Of a stretch of DNA of 15,510 nt, positions 1 to 7,400 are shown in pieces. The notes beneath the pieces were generated by a model that was given only the letters and a program-made list of their open reading frames with translations, made no database searches and was not told the DNA's origin. Numbering within the stretch: the stretch's first letter is position 1; the number at the start of each line of letters is the position of its first letter. The stretch spans positions 1 to 15,510 of the forward strand of contig NHHO02000022.1 of assembly GCA_002171035.2 (NCBI GenBank), written 5' to 3'. A program made the position numbers and the translations under genes. Source of the stretch: Candidatus Pelagibacter sp. TMED165 (GTDB taxonomy: Bacteria; Pseudomonadota; Alphaproteobacteria; Pelagibacterales; Pelagibacteraceae).

Positions 1-207
1 AGCGACAACTAACCACTCTACATCTATACCATGAGTAGGATCAAATGTACCTGAAGAAGTAAATGTATGAACAGCATTTGTACCATCAACTGTTTGTGTA
101 CCACCAGTTGTGCCTGTAGCCACATTAACTGTTGTTGTTTGTGTGAAAGTATCTAATCCTATCGTATACTGATAACCTTCAGGTCGAAAATTAAAAAATC
201 CTGGCAT
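1..207 (-). CDS. N-terminal part of a second glycine-rich tail fibre / adhesin protein (cut by window edge)
   Basis: I translated this by hand from the ATG at 207-205. The frame stays open to base 1 and gives 69 residues, starting MPGFFNFRPEGYQY and ending VEWLVVA. The protein is clearly a paralogue of its upstream neighbour (207-1193). Both share RPEGYQY, an IGL motif, NVAT, the block GGTQTVDGTNAVHT, and a terminal [WY]LVVA that in the neighbour leads straight into a hexaglycine run. The missing part is therefore probably a glycine-rich domain. The start overlaps the neighbour's stop as TAATG (shared A at 207), which suggests translational coupling. The likely role is a distal fibre or receptor-binding protein on the virion, inferred from the paralogue and the context. 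Length and C-terminal content cannot be seen here. Confidence 0.8.
   Translation of the reverse strand, partial: MPGFFNFRPEGYQYTIGLDTFTQTTTVNVATGTTGGTQTVDGTNAVHTFTSSGTFDPTHGIDVEWLVVA
66..128. repeat. Duplicated 63-base block in the second adhesin gene
   Basis: This segment matches 1043-1105 in the same orientation at 56 of 63 bases by eye. A nearby 15-base block (171-185) is identical to 1142-1156. It encodes the shared GGTQTVDGTNAVHT module of both glycine-rich proteins. Confidence 0.85.
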
Positions 208-1193
208 TAAACTGGCCCTCCTGGTGCTCCAAGAATATCATACTCTTGTGAAGCTTGAGCCATAACATACCTTATAATTACGACACCTGAACCGCCAGCG
301 CCAGATTGAGCACCTGCATCTCCTGATCCTCCGCCTCCACCACCACGATTCACCGTTGCACTTGTAGCTGTAGCTGCATCTTTACTACCTGCTCCTCCAC
401 CACCGGTACCTCCAGATCCTCCAGCTGCAGGACCACCGCCAGCAGAGTCACTACCTCCACCTCCGCCACCTGCGTAAGCAACTGATGACCCAGAGATTGA
501 AAAAGATGAGCCAGCTCCGCCAGCTCCTCCGCTAGTGGTACCGGCAGCGCCAGCTGCATTATGACCTCCGCCTCCGCCACCAGAACCATGTGGAGCACTC
601 CCTGCACCACCATTATTACCTTGTGATGGACTTACAGGCGGAGTATTTCCAGCTCCTCCAGGATTACCTGCGTGAGCACCTCCGCCTCCAGAGCCACCCG
701 ATCTACCATGTGCGTTTGGTGATGGGCTACTTGGTTGTAATGTACCACCGCCTCCACCACCAGTAGCTAAAGTAGTTGCAATTCCTTGTGCGATATTTGA
801 ATCAACACCATCATTACCTTGAGTACCACCGGCGGCTTCACTTTTAGCTGCGCCTCCAGCACCTACTGTGACAACATATGTATTACCTGCCGTTACGGCT
901 AAACCTGACCCAAATCTTAAACCTCCGGCGCCACCGCCTCCGCCAGTAAAACAGCCACCCCCTCCACCACCAGCAACAACGAGATACTCTATATTAAAAG
1001 CAGCAGCTGGGCTTGTGACAAAATTTGCTGTAGAAGTGATCGTATGAACGGCGTTTGTACCATCAACCGTTTGTGTGCCACCACTAGTGCTTGTAGCCAC
1101 ATTAATAGATGACTCGATTGTGGGTAAACCTATTGGGTATTGATAACCTTCAGGTCTGCCTACTCTTTTAGTTGAAATTGAGAATACGGCCAT
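207..1193 (-). CDS. Glycine-rich tail fibre / adhesin-like protein
   Basis: The protein has 328 residues. Residues 1-70 form a non-glycine module (RPEGYQYP at 13-20, GGTQTVDGTNAVHT at 38-51) ending in EYLVVA. Residues 75-310 are very glycine-rich, with exact six-glycine runs at 75-80, 145-150, 205-210, 242-247 and 284-289. The domain closes with GGSGVVIIRY (300-309), which is typical of the phage glycine-rich domain family, and a short tail (310-328) follows. Such domains can fold as packed polyglycine-II helices, as in the gp38 adhesin of Salmonella phage S16; applying that fold here is inference. Cys81 is the only cysteine. Start ATG 1193-1191 lies 12 bases after the preceding stop and has only a weak ribosome binding site. 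GC content is visibly higher than in the neighbours because of the GGN codons. The likely role is host-receptor binding at a fibre tip. Confidence 0.82.
   Translation of the reverse strand: MAVFSISTKRVGRPEGYQYPIGLPTIESSINVATSTSGGTQTVDGTNAVHTITSTANFVTSPAAAFNIEYLVVAGGGGGGCFTGGGGGAGGLRFGSGLAVTAGNTYVVTVGAGGAAKSEAAGGTQGNDGVDSNIAQGIATTLATGGGGGGTLQPSSPSPNAHGRSGGSGGGGAHAGNPGGAGNTPPVSPSQGNNGGAGSAPHGSGGGGGGHNAAGAAGTTSGGAGGAGSSFSISGSSVAYAGGGGGGSDSAGGGPAAGGSGGTGGGGAGSKDAATATSATVNRGGGGGGSGDAGAQSGAGGSGVVIIRYVMAQASQEYDILGAPGGPV
327..971 (-). repeat. Array of five hexaglycine-coding runs
   Basis: Six-codon glycine runs lie at 954-971, 744-761, 564-581, 453-470 and 327-344. Codons are mixed (GGA, GGT, GGC, some GGG), so the DNA is not a simple tandem repeat. 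This looks like selection on the protein rather than slippage. Confidence 0.8.
1043..1105. repeat. Duplicated 63-base block in the first adhesin gene
   Basis: Partner copy of the block at 66-128. Differences are scattered and mostly synonymous, so the protein motif is kept. This indicates a fairly recent duplication or exchange of the N-terminal module. Confidence 0.85.
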
Positions 1194-1205
1194 AATATTG
1201 GACTA

Positions 1206-1535
1206 TTAAGAAATTTCAGAACCAAATGCACTAAATGATACACCTAAAGTTGAAGTGTTGACTCTTATTTTATCAGCGGCATTCATGGCTATACCCAAAG
1301 TAACTCCTATTGAATCAGCTTGTGGCACAGCGCCACCTCTTATAATGAAATGTGCATCATTAGCTGTTGCACCATCTGGCGCTATTGCTATTGAATATGA
1401 GGCATTATCAGCCGTTTGATTACAAACTGCTATTGTAGATACCACACACTCAGTTGAACTTGGTACCGTGTATAAGTCTGCAAGAGTATTTGCACCTGGT
1501 CTTAATTGTCCTAATACTTTATAATTGGTTGCCAT
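1206..1535 (-). CDS. Small beta-rich virion structural protein (paralogue A')
   Basis: The protein has 109 residues and no transmembrane or signal segment. It alternates short hydrophobic strands with Thr/Ser/Asn/Ala turns, which suggests a small beta-sandwich. It aligns end to end with the 105-residue protein at 3095-3412. Shared features are an N-terminal MA[TN] segment, a [LV]YT[VT]P motif near residue 22, a strand like ECVVSTIAVCNQTA, a central H-[FM]-I strand followed by a GGA[VL]P-type turn, a D[KT][IL] element, and a closing [IL]S-ending strand. Cysteines are at 30 and 38. A ribosome binding site AGGA at 1547-1544 sits 8 bases before the ATG and overlaps the stop codon of the upstream gene. 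The position among fibre genes suggests a head, collar or fibre decoration protein. No precise function can be given. Confidence 0.7.
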   Translation of the reverse strand: MATNYKVLGQLRPGANTLADLYTVPSSTECVVSTIAVCNQTADNASYSIAIAPDGATANDAHFIIRGGAVPQADSIGVTLGIAMNAADKIRVNTSTLGVSFSAFGSEIS

Positions 1536-1545
1536 TTTTTATTTC

Positions 1546-2064
1546 CTAATTTGTCCCTGTGAAAAATAATCCATTAATTCCTGCCTCCGGTATATCTACT
1601 GTTACGTTTGAAGCCAAAGTTAATTGACCTGAAGCATCTACTTTAAGGGTGGGTATTTGACTTGCTGACCCATAACTTCCTGCCGTAACACCTGTATTTG
1701 CTATTTTATTTCTAGAAACTGTATTTGCAAGAATAGCTGCATCAGTAACAGCACCTGTAGCTAATTTAGCAGCTGTTATCGTGCCATCTGCAACTTCAAC
1801 AATTGAACTTTCGGAACCCTGAGCAATATGCACTACTTCAATATTTTTTGTTCCAGATGTTGGTATAAATCCAGCATTAAATGTTAAAGTTGTCCCACTC
1901 AATGAGTAGGCGGCTACATTCTGTCTAACGCCTGAAACAAATACAAGTAAAGATGATTTACTCGCTGGCGCTACCGTTAAAACAAAATCATCCTCTGACC
2001 CATCACCATCAAAAGAGTCAACAACAAAGTTTGCAGTTCTTGGTTCGTTACCTATGTAAGCCAA
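1546..2064 (-). CDS. Tail fibre-like protein with T7 gp17-N-like fold (paralogue B')
   Basis: The protein has 172 residues. The first 80 (MAYIGNEP, FDGDGSEDDF at 18-27, TLTFNAGF at 59-66, NIEVVHI at 74-80) resemble the short beta module at the start of T7 gp17-type tail fibres, where DGS-x-x-DF precedes alternating strands. Residues 92-125 are the fibre spacer type (DGTITAAKLATGAV). Residues 125-155 (TGVTAGSYGSASQIPTLKVD) match the GxYGSxxQxPxxxVDxxGxxT motif seen in many phage fibres. The start is TTG at 2064-2062, chosen because AGGA at 2074-2071 lies 6 bases upstream and the residues that follow (AYIG) align with the paralogue at 2530-3093. It is probably a short fibre or a fibre connector. 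Its order with the neighbours suggests duplication. Confidence 0.72.
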   Translation of the reverse strand: MAYIGNEPRTANFVVDSFDGDGSEDDFVLTVAPASKSSLLVFVSGVRQNVAAYSLSGTTLTFNAGFIPTSGTKNIEVVHIAQGSESSIVEVADGTITAAKLATGAVTDAAILANTVSRNKIANTGVTAGSYGSASQIPTLKVDASGQLTLASNVTVDIPEAGINGLFFTGTN

Positions 2065-2070
2065 TTTTTA

Positions 2071-2074
2071 TCCT
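2071..2074 (-). promoter_or_regulatory. Ribosome binding site supporting a TTG start
   Basis: On the minus strand the bases read GGATAAAGGATAAAA followed by TTG. AGGA is 6 bases from the TTG, an ideal spacing. No ATG is available nearby in frame that would keep the conserved AYIG N-terminus. This makes TTG the likely true start of the 172-residue fibre protein. Confidence 0.6.
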
Positions 2075-2518
2075 TTATCCGTATACCTTAATCCAGCCAG
2101 TTTGATTATTTGCTTGATAAGCATTTTCATCCCACTGGTAAGATTCTGAATTTGCTACGTTAGCATCAGTAGGCATTTCATATGGTGATTCCCATTGAAA
2201 TTTAGTGTTACTAATTTTCCAACTGTCCCATTGATTATTTGATCTTGGTGCCACAAAAGCATCTTTGCCTGTGCCGTTCACATCAGCATGATATTCATAA
2301 CCTATGCCGGCATAATTACCCCTTAATGGTGTACCACCATCTGGTACATATTCACCATTAGCTGCTTCGGCGTAATGCACGTTTTGTAATGTATTATATG
2401 ATGTTTGAATCCATCTATTAGCAGGACCAACAGAACCAGAATTTATAAAATCTTGTTCAGCTACTATAACACGAATGACTGTGTTTGTATCTGGATTCAC
2501 CTCTGCAAAATGTGACAT
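2075..2518 (-). CDS. Conserved marine-phage structural protein of unknown function (C)
   Basis: The protein has 147 residues and looks like a small, tryptophan- and tyrosine-rich, soluble protein. Landmarks are an N-terminal MSHFAEVNPDTNTVIRVIVA strand pair, W-I-Q-T-S-Y-N-T at 36-43, GGTPLRGNYAGIGYEY at 61-76, DAFVAPR at 86-92, and W/P-containing blocks around 97-112 (QWDSW, FQWESP) ending in YQWDE at 127-131. I recognise this pattern from small proteins beside fibre genes of T4-like marine phages, but I know of no established role. It is well translated by appearance: AGGAGAA at 2531-2525 lies 6 bases before the ATG and overlaps the upstream stop. It sits at the centre of a mirrored set of paralogues (A B C B' A'). 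A fibre-associated or chaperone role is possible but only inferred. Confidence 0.7.
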   Translation of the reverse strand: MSHFAEVNPDTNTVIRVIVAEQDFINSGSVGPANRWIQTSYNTLQNVHYAEAANGEYVPDGGTPLRGNYAGIGYEYHADVNGTGKDAFVAPRSNNQWDSWKISNTKFQWESPYEMPTDANVANSESYQWDENAYQANNQTGWIKVYG

Positions 2519-2529
2519 CTTTACTTCTC

Positions 2530-3093
2530 CTATGTTTTAATAAAAATTAAATTATTAGATTCTTTATATAATCGACCAGCAACTACTGAACCACCTCCTG
2601 TAGGTATACCTGAAAAATCTAAATCTTTTACATTTAAATTTGCTACATTACTGACTCGACCTTTATTATTCACTTCAATTGTTCCAACAACTAAATTAGC
2701 GCCTGCAAAATTACCATATTTGGCAGCTGTTACACCTGTTGTTGACATCTTATCATCTGTGATTGCACCTGTGTCAACTTTATTTGTGGTAACTGAAAAA
2801 TCATCAGGAGCTATTGTTGCAAATCTTTGTTTTTCTCTGTTTACAATAACTATGTTTGTTTGTCCAGCTGGTGGCGCCTCTATAAAATTAATTGTGCTGT
2901 TTGCTGGTGTTACAACATATGCTTGATTTGCACCAAATGTTTGATGTACGTTAGCAACCCATACATCTAAATCGAAACCATCATTAACTGCTAAACCTAA
3001 TCCAAAATCTTTTGTAGATCCATCACCATCATATCTAACTACACTTTTCTGGAATAATTCGTTATCAGGTGAGCGACCAATGTATGAACCCAT
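2530..3093 (-). CDS. Tail fibre-like protein with T7 gp17-N-like fold (paralogue B)
   Basis: The protein has 187 residues. The N-terminus (MGSYIGRSP, YDGDGSTKDF at 21-30, NVHQTFG at 48-54, STINFIEAPPAGQTNIVIV at 66-84) is the same beta module as in the protein at 1546-2064. Both have xDGDGSxxDF, a T[LI]xF strand, a P-x-x-G-x-x-NI turn and a closing V strand. Residues 105-120 hold the spacer motif DTGAITDDKMSTTGV. Residues 121-155 correspond to the YGS..xVDxxGxx fibre motif in a diverged form (KYGNFAGANLVVGTIEVNNKGRVSNV). A C-terminal strand pair (RLYKESNNLIFIKT) closes the protein. GGAGAT at 3107-3102 precedes the ATG by 8 bases, and the stop of the upstream gene is 1 base away. Probable virion fibre component; partner unknown. 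Confidence 0.72.
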   Translation of the reverse strand: MGSYIGRSPDNELFQKSVVRYDGDGSTKDFGLGLAVNDGFDLDVWVANVHQTFGANQAYVVTPANSTINFIEAPPAGQTNIVIVNREKQRFATIAPDDFSVTTNKVDTGAITDDKMSTTGVTAAKYGNFAGANLVVGTIEVNNKGRVSNVANLNVKDLDFSGIPTGGGSVVAGRLYKESNNLIFIKT

Positions 3094-3094
3094 A

Positions 3095-3412
3095 TTATGT
3101 TATCTCCAAAGCTGATAAAATTACATCACAATTACCAGAACAATGCACAGATAATGTATCAGTAGCTTCCATTACAACCTTTTGGTCATTTCCTATGGGA
3201 ACTAAAGCACCTCCTGTTGGTATTGTCGCATCTTGAATCATATGATATTGAACTCCTGAAATGTTCAGATGAACATTAGCAAGAACTGAACTCGCCGTTT
3301 TGTTTGCAATTGTCATACCAATAAGGGTAGCTTGGGTGGCCGCCGGCGTAGTGTAGACAACCGTATTTGACGATACGTTTGATGCTGGATAATTTTTAAA
3401 AGTATTTGCCAT
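3095..3412 (-). CDS. Small beta-rich virion structural protein (paralogue A)
   Basis: The protein has 105 residues and is predicted all-beta from alternating patterns (TVVYTTP, ATLIGMTIANKTA, NVHLNISGVQYHMI, GGALVPIG, DTLSVHCSGNCDVILSALEI). It is a remote paralogue of the 109-residue protein at 1206-1535 along its whole length. Two cysteines (91 and 95) bracket a short turn near the C-terminus, unlike those of the paralogue. Start ATG 3412-3410 has AGGA at 3427-3424, 11 bases upstream. Its leader lies in the largest intergenic gap of the window. Probable small virion decoration or fibre-base protein; the function is not established. Confidence 0.7.
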   Translation of the reverse strand: MANTFKNYPASNVSSNTVVYTTPAATQATLIGMTIANKTASSVLANVHLNISGVQYHMIQDATIPTGGALVPIGNDQKVVMEATDTLSVHCSGNCDVILSALEIT

Positions 3413-3443
3413 TTTTCATTTTTTCCTTATTTATTACCCTTAT
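3413..3443 (-). promoter_or_regulatory. Largest intergenic gap, with late-promoter-like AATAAATA and a duplicated TAAATAAGG
   Basis: On the minus strand TAAATAAGG occurs twice, 13 bases apart (3446-3438 and 3433-3425), and AATAAATA lies at 3435-3428. NATAAATA resembles the T4 late promoter and the late motif described for T4-like cyanophages. A start site about 6 bases downstream would fall near 3422. That would exclude the AGGA ribosome site at 3427-3424 from the transcript, which argues against the promoter reading. The repeat could instead be a duplicated ribosome binding site. Confidence 0.3.
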
Positions 3444-4211
3444 TTAGCTTAAAGCAATTGCAAGTGATAATGCTTCATCTGTTATTGAATTAGCTTTTGC
3501 CTCGATTATTCTTGATCTATTACCAATGTATATTCTGCCTACCATATTACTAGCATGAGAGGTGCATTGATAAAAATATGTTTTACCATCACCAGCCGTA
3601 TTTGCTGGGACTTTCCAGTATAATATACCTTTGTTTTTTTGTTGAGCATCACCAGATTTTGAAATTATAAGTGACCCATTTGATGCAGTTTGAACATGAG
3701 TCATTCCCACATTTACATAAGTTGTATAATCACCAACATTAGCAGTTGCGTTTGTTGTGCGAATTACAAATGGATGAACACCGTTTAGTTTTTGTAAGTC
3801 AAAAGCGTATGTTTGCCCAGCTTGTAAATCAAGATCAGGGTTATTTCCTGGTGCTTGATCGAAAATGTAAGCTGAGGATCCGTAATTGTGTACACTAAAT
3901 CTTGAGGCTACAGCGCCTGATGTATTAGCTGAAAATTGATAGAGACCATTAACATCTAAACCTATATTAGCATCCGAAACACCACCTTGTATTACAACAT
4001 TACCATTTGTTGTAATGTTATCAAATTCACCTACTGATAGATTTAAATTACCTGTTACATCTAAACTACCATCAACTTTAATATCACTACTTAAAGTAAA
4101 AGTACCACCCGTTCCTTCTGTTAAAGCATTAAGGGTGGTTACAGTTTCATCTGTTGTAGAAACGTGTTGCTGAAATGTATTAGATGTTGATACTCTATTA
4201 ATAATTGCCAT
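3444..4211 (-). CDS. Tail fibre protein with a cupredoxin-like domain
   Basis: The protein has 255 residues. Residues 1-75 are fibre-like (MAIINRVSTS; repeated strands such as KVDGSLDVTGNLNLSVG, with TTNGNVVIQGG near 67-77). Residues about 90-230 form a compact domain: YQFSAN near 91, NPDLDLQAGQTYAFDL at 124-139, GVHPFVI at 144-150, and YFYQCTSHASNMVGRIYIG at 212-230. The order of strands, His146 in the HPF loop, and the C216-x2-H219-x3-M223 loop match the type-1 copper fold of plastocyanin and amicyanin relatives. Copper binding is inference. Similar blocks recur in marine phage fibre proteins. The last residues (SITDEALSLAIALS) end in ALS, as the 1841-residue protein does. The start ATG lies 3 bases from the upstream stop and has a weak AGAGAT ribosome site. 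Likely role: virion fibre or fibre-linked protein. Confidence 0.75.
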   Translation of the reverse strand: MAIINRVSTSNTFQQHVSTTDETVTTLNALTEGTGGTFTLSSDIKVDGSLDVTGNLNLSVGEFDNITTNGNVVIQGGVSDANIGLDVNGLYQFSANTSGAVASRFSVHNYGSSAYIFDQAPGNNPDLDLQAGQTYAFDLQKLNGVHPFVIRTTNATANVGDYTTYVNVGMTHVQTASNGSLIISKSGDAQQKNKGILYWKVPANTAGDGKTYFYQCTSHASNMVGRIYIGNRSRIIEAKANSITDEALSLAIALS

Positions 4212-4214
4212 TTT

Positions 4215-4427
4215 TTATCTCTTTGCCACTATTTGTTTTAAAAGTGTTTTTATTTCTTGAAACTCATTTTTAATTACATTTACCTCTTGAGTTAAAGTTT
4301 GTATCGTAATAGTTGATTCTCTCTCTTTTTTCATTTTGTTTAACTCCATTAAATCCGTATTCAATATGGCTTTTGATCGAGAATCTCTCAAAAGTGTTGG
4401 ATGATCTTTCACTTTATACATTGTCAT
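4215..4427 (-). CDS. Small coiled-coil structural protein
   Basis: The protein has 70 residues. The N-terminal half (YKVKDHPTLLRDSRSKAILNTD) resembles a short conserved segment in small proteins of T4-like marine phages, where an RD-x-x-S-x-AI-x-NTD motif recurs. The C-terminal half is a perfect heptad run: I42, L45, V49, I52, F56, I59, L63, I66 (3-4 spacing). It should form a parallel coiled coil. The start is ATG 4427-4425, overlapping the upstream stop as ATGA. An alternative ATG at 4421-4419 would remove two residues and give the more usual MYKVKD start. Coiled coils of this size often trimerise fibre or baseplate parts. Function is otherwise unknown. Confidence 0.72.
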   Translation of the reverse strand: MTMYKVKDHPTLLRDSRSKAILNTDLMELNKMKKERESTITIQTLTQEVNVIKNEFQEIKTLLKQIVAKR

Positions 4428-7400
4428 GATAGTGCTATAACCCTAAGATTTCTAGCCGTAGGAGCTTTCGCTGTATTTGTAGAGAAAAACACGATTTTTA
4501 TTGCAAAAGACCTGAATGAATCAAAACTTATGCCAGCTGAAGAGTATGTAATATCTTCTGCCTTAAACTCGCAATCGTAATATTCATTTATATTTTGATT
4601 TACAGGTGTTTGTGTTATCTTATTCATTTCAACATAAGGTAAATCTTCAAAAGCGGTAGTTTCATCTGAATCAGATTGTACTTTATAGAACACACTTATT
4701 GAAGAACCCTCAGGTAAGTTTTTAGCTAATATCACTCTTAAAGCTGTTGCATCAAAACCTTCCCCTAGAGTAACTTTTCTGGTGATATATTTAGATGAAG
4801 CACCACCATCAGAGGCACCTGTTTCGGGTCTTGCTACAACTTCTGTATTAGCACTTGAGTTAAGTAAGTTTTCTACAAAAACAAATCTACATCTATCTTG
4901 TTCAAAAACTGGTGAAACATCAGCATTTGTAGATGACATTGTAATTTGTAAATTTGCATCTGCGTTTTTCTTAAATTCTTTTCTATTTTCTAAGTAAGTA
5001 TCAGAGTTAGGTAATGCTGATATACCTGCATCCATATTAGACTGTCCCTCTGTTAATAGACCTAATTTAAATGACATACTCGTCTTATCAGAGAAAGTCT
5101 GGAATGGTGCATTAATTCTCAACAAATCAAAAGCCTGATCTGGTAATGGAGCATTTTTTACAGGTTGTATAATAGAACTAATATCTCCAGTTATATTAAA
5201 TTGTGCTTGGTGAATTACAAAACACAAATCAGATTCTTGAGCTGCGGTCCATGTTGAAGCATTTTGCGATTTAAACAGAGAGCCCAAATATGGTTGACCA
5301 ACAATTGATTGTCCAGTATCTAATCTATTTTGACCAACTGTTGCAATATAAACATTATATTCAAATGAGCTTGTTAGAAGAACCATTGAGTATTGATCTG
5401 GTTCTAAAAATAATGGTGCATCAAAGGTAAATCTTGTTGGTTCTGGAACATTAGGATCACTTGGTATAATTACATCATCAGGATTTCTAGAAACTCTTGA
5501 TTTAGCGACCACAGTTTCAGATGGGTAACCATTTAAAACTTTTCTTATTTCAAAATGAACAGGTAAAGTTGAATCTTTTGATGCAAAGAATATATCAACT
5601 GAAGTTATGAATATACCTTTTGGATTTGTAAATTCATTTACAAAGAATGTTTGTGCAAGTGGATCTTGACCTAGTGGGCACTCATTTTTAGCCTTAGCTT
5701 CGGGTGAAGCCTCAAAGATTGTAGTTAAGCTAGCTGCCAGAGTTCCTGGTGTGAAAGCGTCTATCTCATTATTCTCTATTCTTTCCATATAATAGAGCAT
5801 ACCAGCTTTATCTGGTTTACGACCTAAAACATTTGAATAAGTATCTCTAATGATTTGTTCAGATATGCCGAAGGTTGCATCAGTAATATCGGAATCGCTA
5901 GTACCACCATTTTCACTTAATTCTGCTCTAGCACCAGAAACTGATTGACAATTTGGTGTCTTTCTATCATCATCTTCTTGAAAAGCACATTCTGTTGCAA
6001 CAGGTGTGGCCTGAGCTGGCGGATCTTGTCTTACTTCCACCACCGGTGGTATTATTCTTGATTTTGGTGTACCAGAATAATATCTAGTTTCTGCAAATGT
6101 TGAGAAAACATTAGGTGATGCAATGGAATCGGAGAAAAATATTTGATGTTCACCAGCTGCAAATTGTCGATTAGTGCCCTCATTGTTTGGTATAACTAAT
6201 CTACCTTTTGCAAAACCGTTATCATCAGAAATAATTAAACATTTTTTAGGAGCTGTTTCAAAGGCATTTGTTGTTGAGTTAAATGCTCTTAATCTATCTG
6301 ATACATTTTTACCATCTAAGAAGGCATGAACTTCTGTGTTTGGCCTGTAACCAAATATCTCAAAGTCAATATTCTCAGCTGACATATAATAGAAAATTCT
6401 ATCTGACTCTGTTTTTGTTGCTTGACTTGATGCTTCTTCAGCCGAAGTTGTCGTAGAAACTTTTGAACCATTTTTATCGTAATATGTATATTTTCTTGTA
6501 GTATCATTATTGAATGATAAAAGATCCCATTCACTCCATACTGACCCTTGAAAATTTGTTCCAAATTCGTAGTTATCAGAATTACCATCACGATTACTTA
6601 CTACAATAGGCCTAGAATCAAAGTCAGCATAATTAGTGACATCTGTATCAAGCTTAACATAACCTACAAATGAAACAACATTAAATGGGTTTATGTTAAC
6701 AGAAGTTGATGCAACATTTTGAGCGCTATAAACTTGTGTTGTAAATGGCAACGTAAGAACATTACCCGTATTTGTTAAAGATCCACTTTGAATAGATGTA
6801 TTTGTTCCATTCGCTGTAAATCTTGGGTGTAATATCTGATTATCGTAATCAATAGAACACTTATAATCACTATTCAGAACATCACCTATACTATGTCCCT
6901 TGAAGTCATCAACTAAGAATCCATTGTTTATAAGTTCTATATTACTATTACTAAAGAATGTAGAACCAGCTACTTCTGACTCTAATAAATTTAGAGCGGT
7001 GTAGTATTCTACTCTTGATAGACGATCATCAATACCACCAATATCTTTCATTGTATATCTTCTATTTTTTACAATATCAATATCTACATTACTTGTTTGA
7101 AAGGTGTAAGGCGGGAATGTTAATTTATATAGTGTCATAGAATCAGGGTCATCTAGTGGTGTGGCTGGATTATTCAAGGCACTATCACCCTCTATAATTC
7201 TAAATTGACCATCAAACCCTAAAACAACTTTATCAATTCTACTTAGATAATAACTTAAATCAACATCAGCTGATCCAACTCTTCTATCAACAATTTGATT
7301 TCTTGTAAATGTCATTGCTGAATTACTATAAACATTTGATGACTCATCATCTTGTCTAAGTGGTCTGAAATCTATTGAATCTCTTAATTCTATTTTATTA

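Noticed and set aside
350..613. Frame of 87 residues on the minus strand inside the glycine-rich gene
   Set aside because: It is a frame shadow of the glycine codons, rich in Val, Leu and Glu in a repetitive way, with no ribosome site.
300..980. Possible DNA repeat array or CRISPR in the CCN-rich stretch
   Set aside because: No constant repeats or regular spacers are present; the pattern comes from mixed glycine codons.
1997..2017. DGDGS motif in the fibre proteins as a calcium-binding loop
   Set aside because: The paired xDGDGSxxDF in both paralogues fits the T7 gp17-like fibre start better than an EF-hand or dockerin; the rest of such a loop is missing.
2720..2926. Open frame on the plus strand
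   Set aside because: It lies inside a clear minus-strand fibre gene, has no family resemblance, and its composition mirrors the opposite strand.
4782..4997. Open frame on the plus strand (also 8153-8356, 10539-10760, 10803-11015, 13237-13428, 14705-14911)
   Set aside because: All are antisense to well-supported structural genes, and none shows recognisable motifs or a convincing upstream ribosome site.
6316..6591. Minus-strand frames in alternate reading of large genes (also 8104-8286, 11821-12054)
   Set aside because: They sit inside conserved coding sequence in another frame and read as low-complexity Ile, Leu and Gln peptides.
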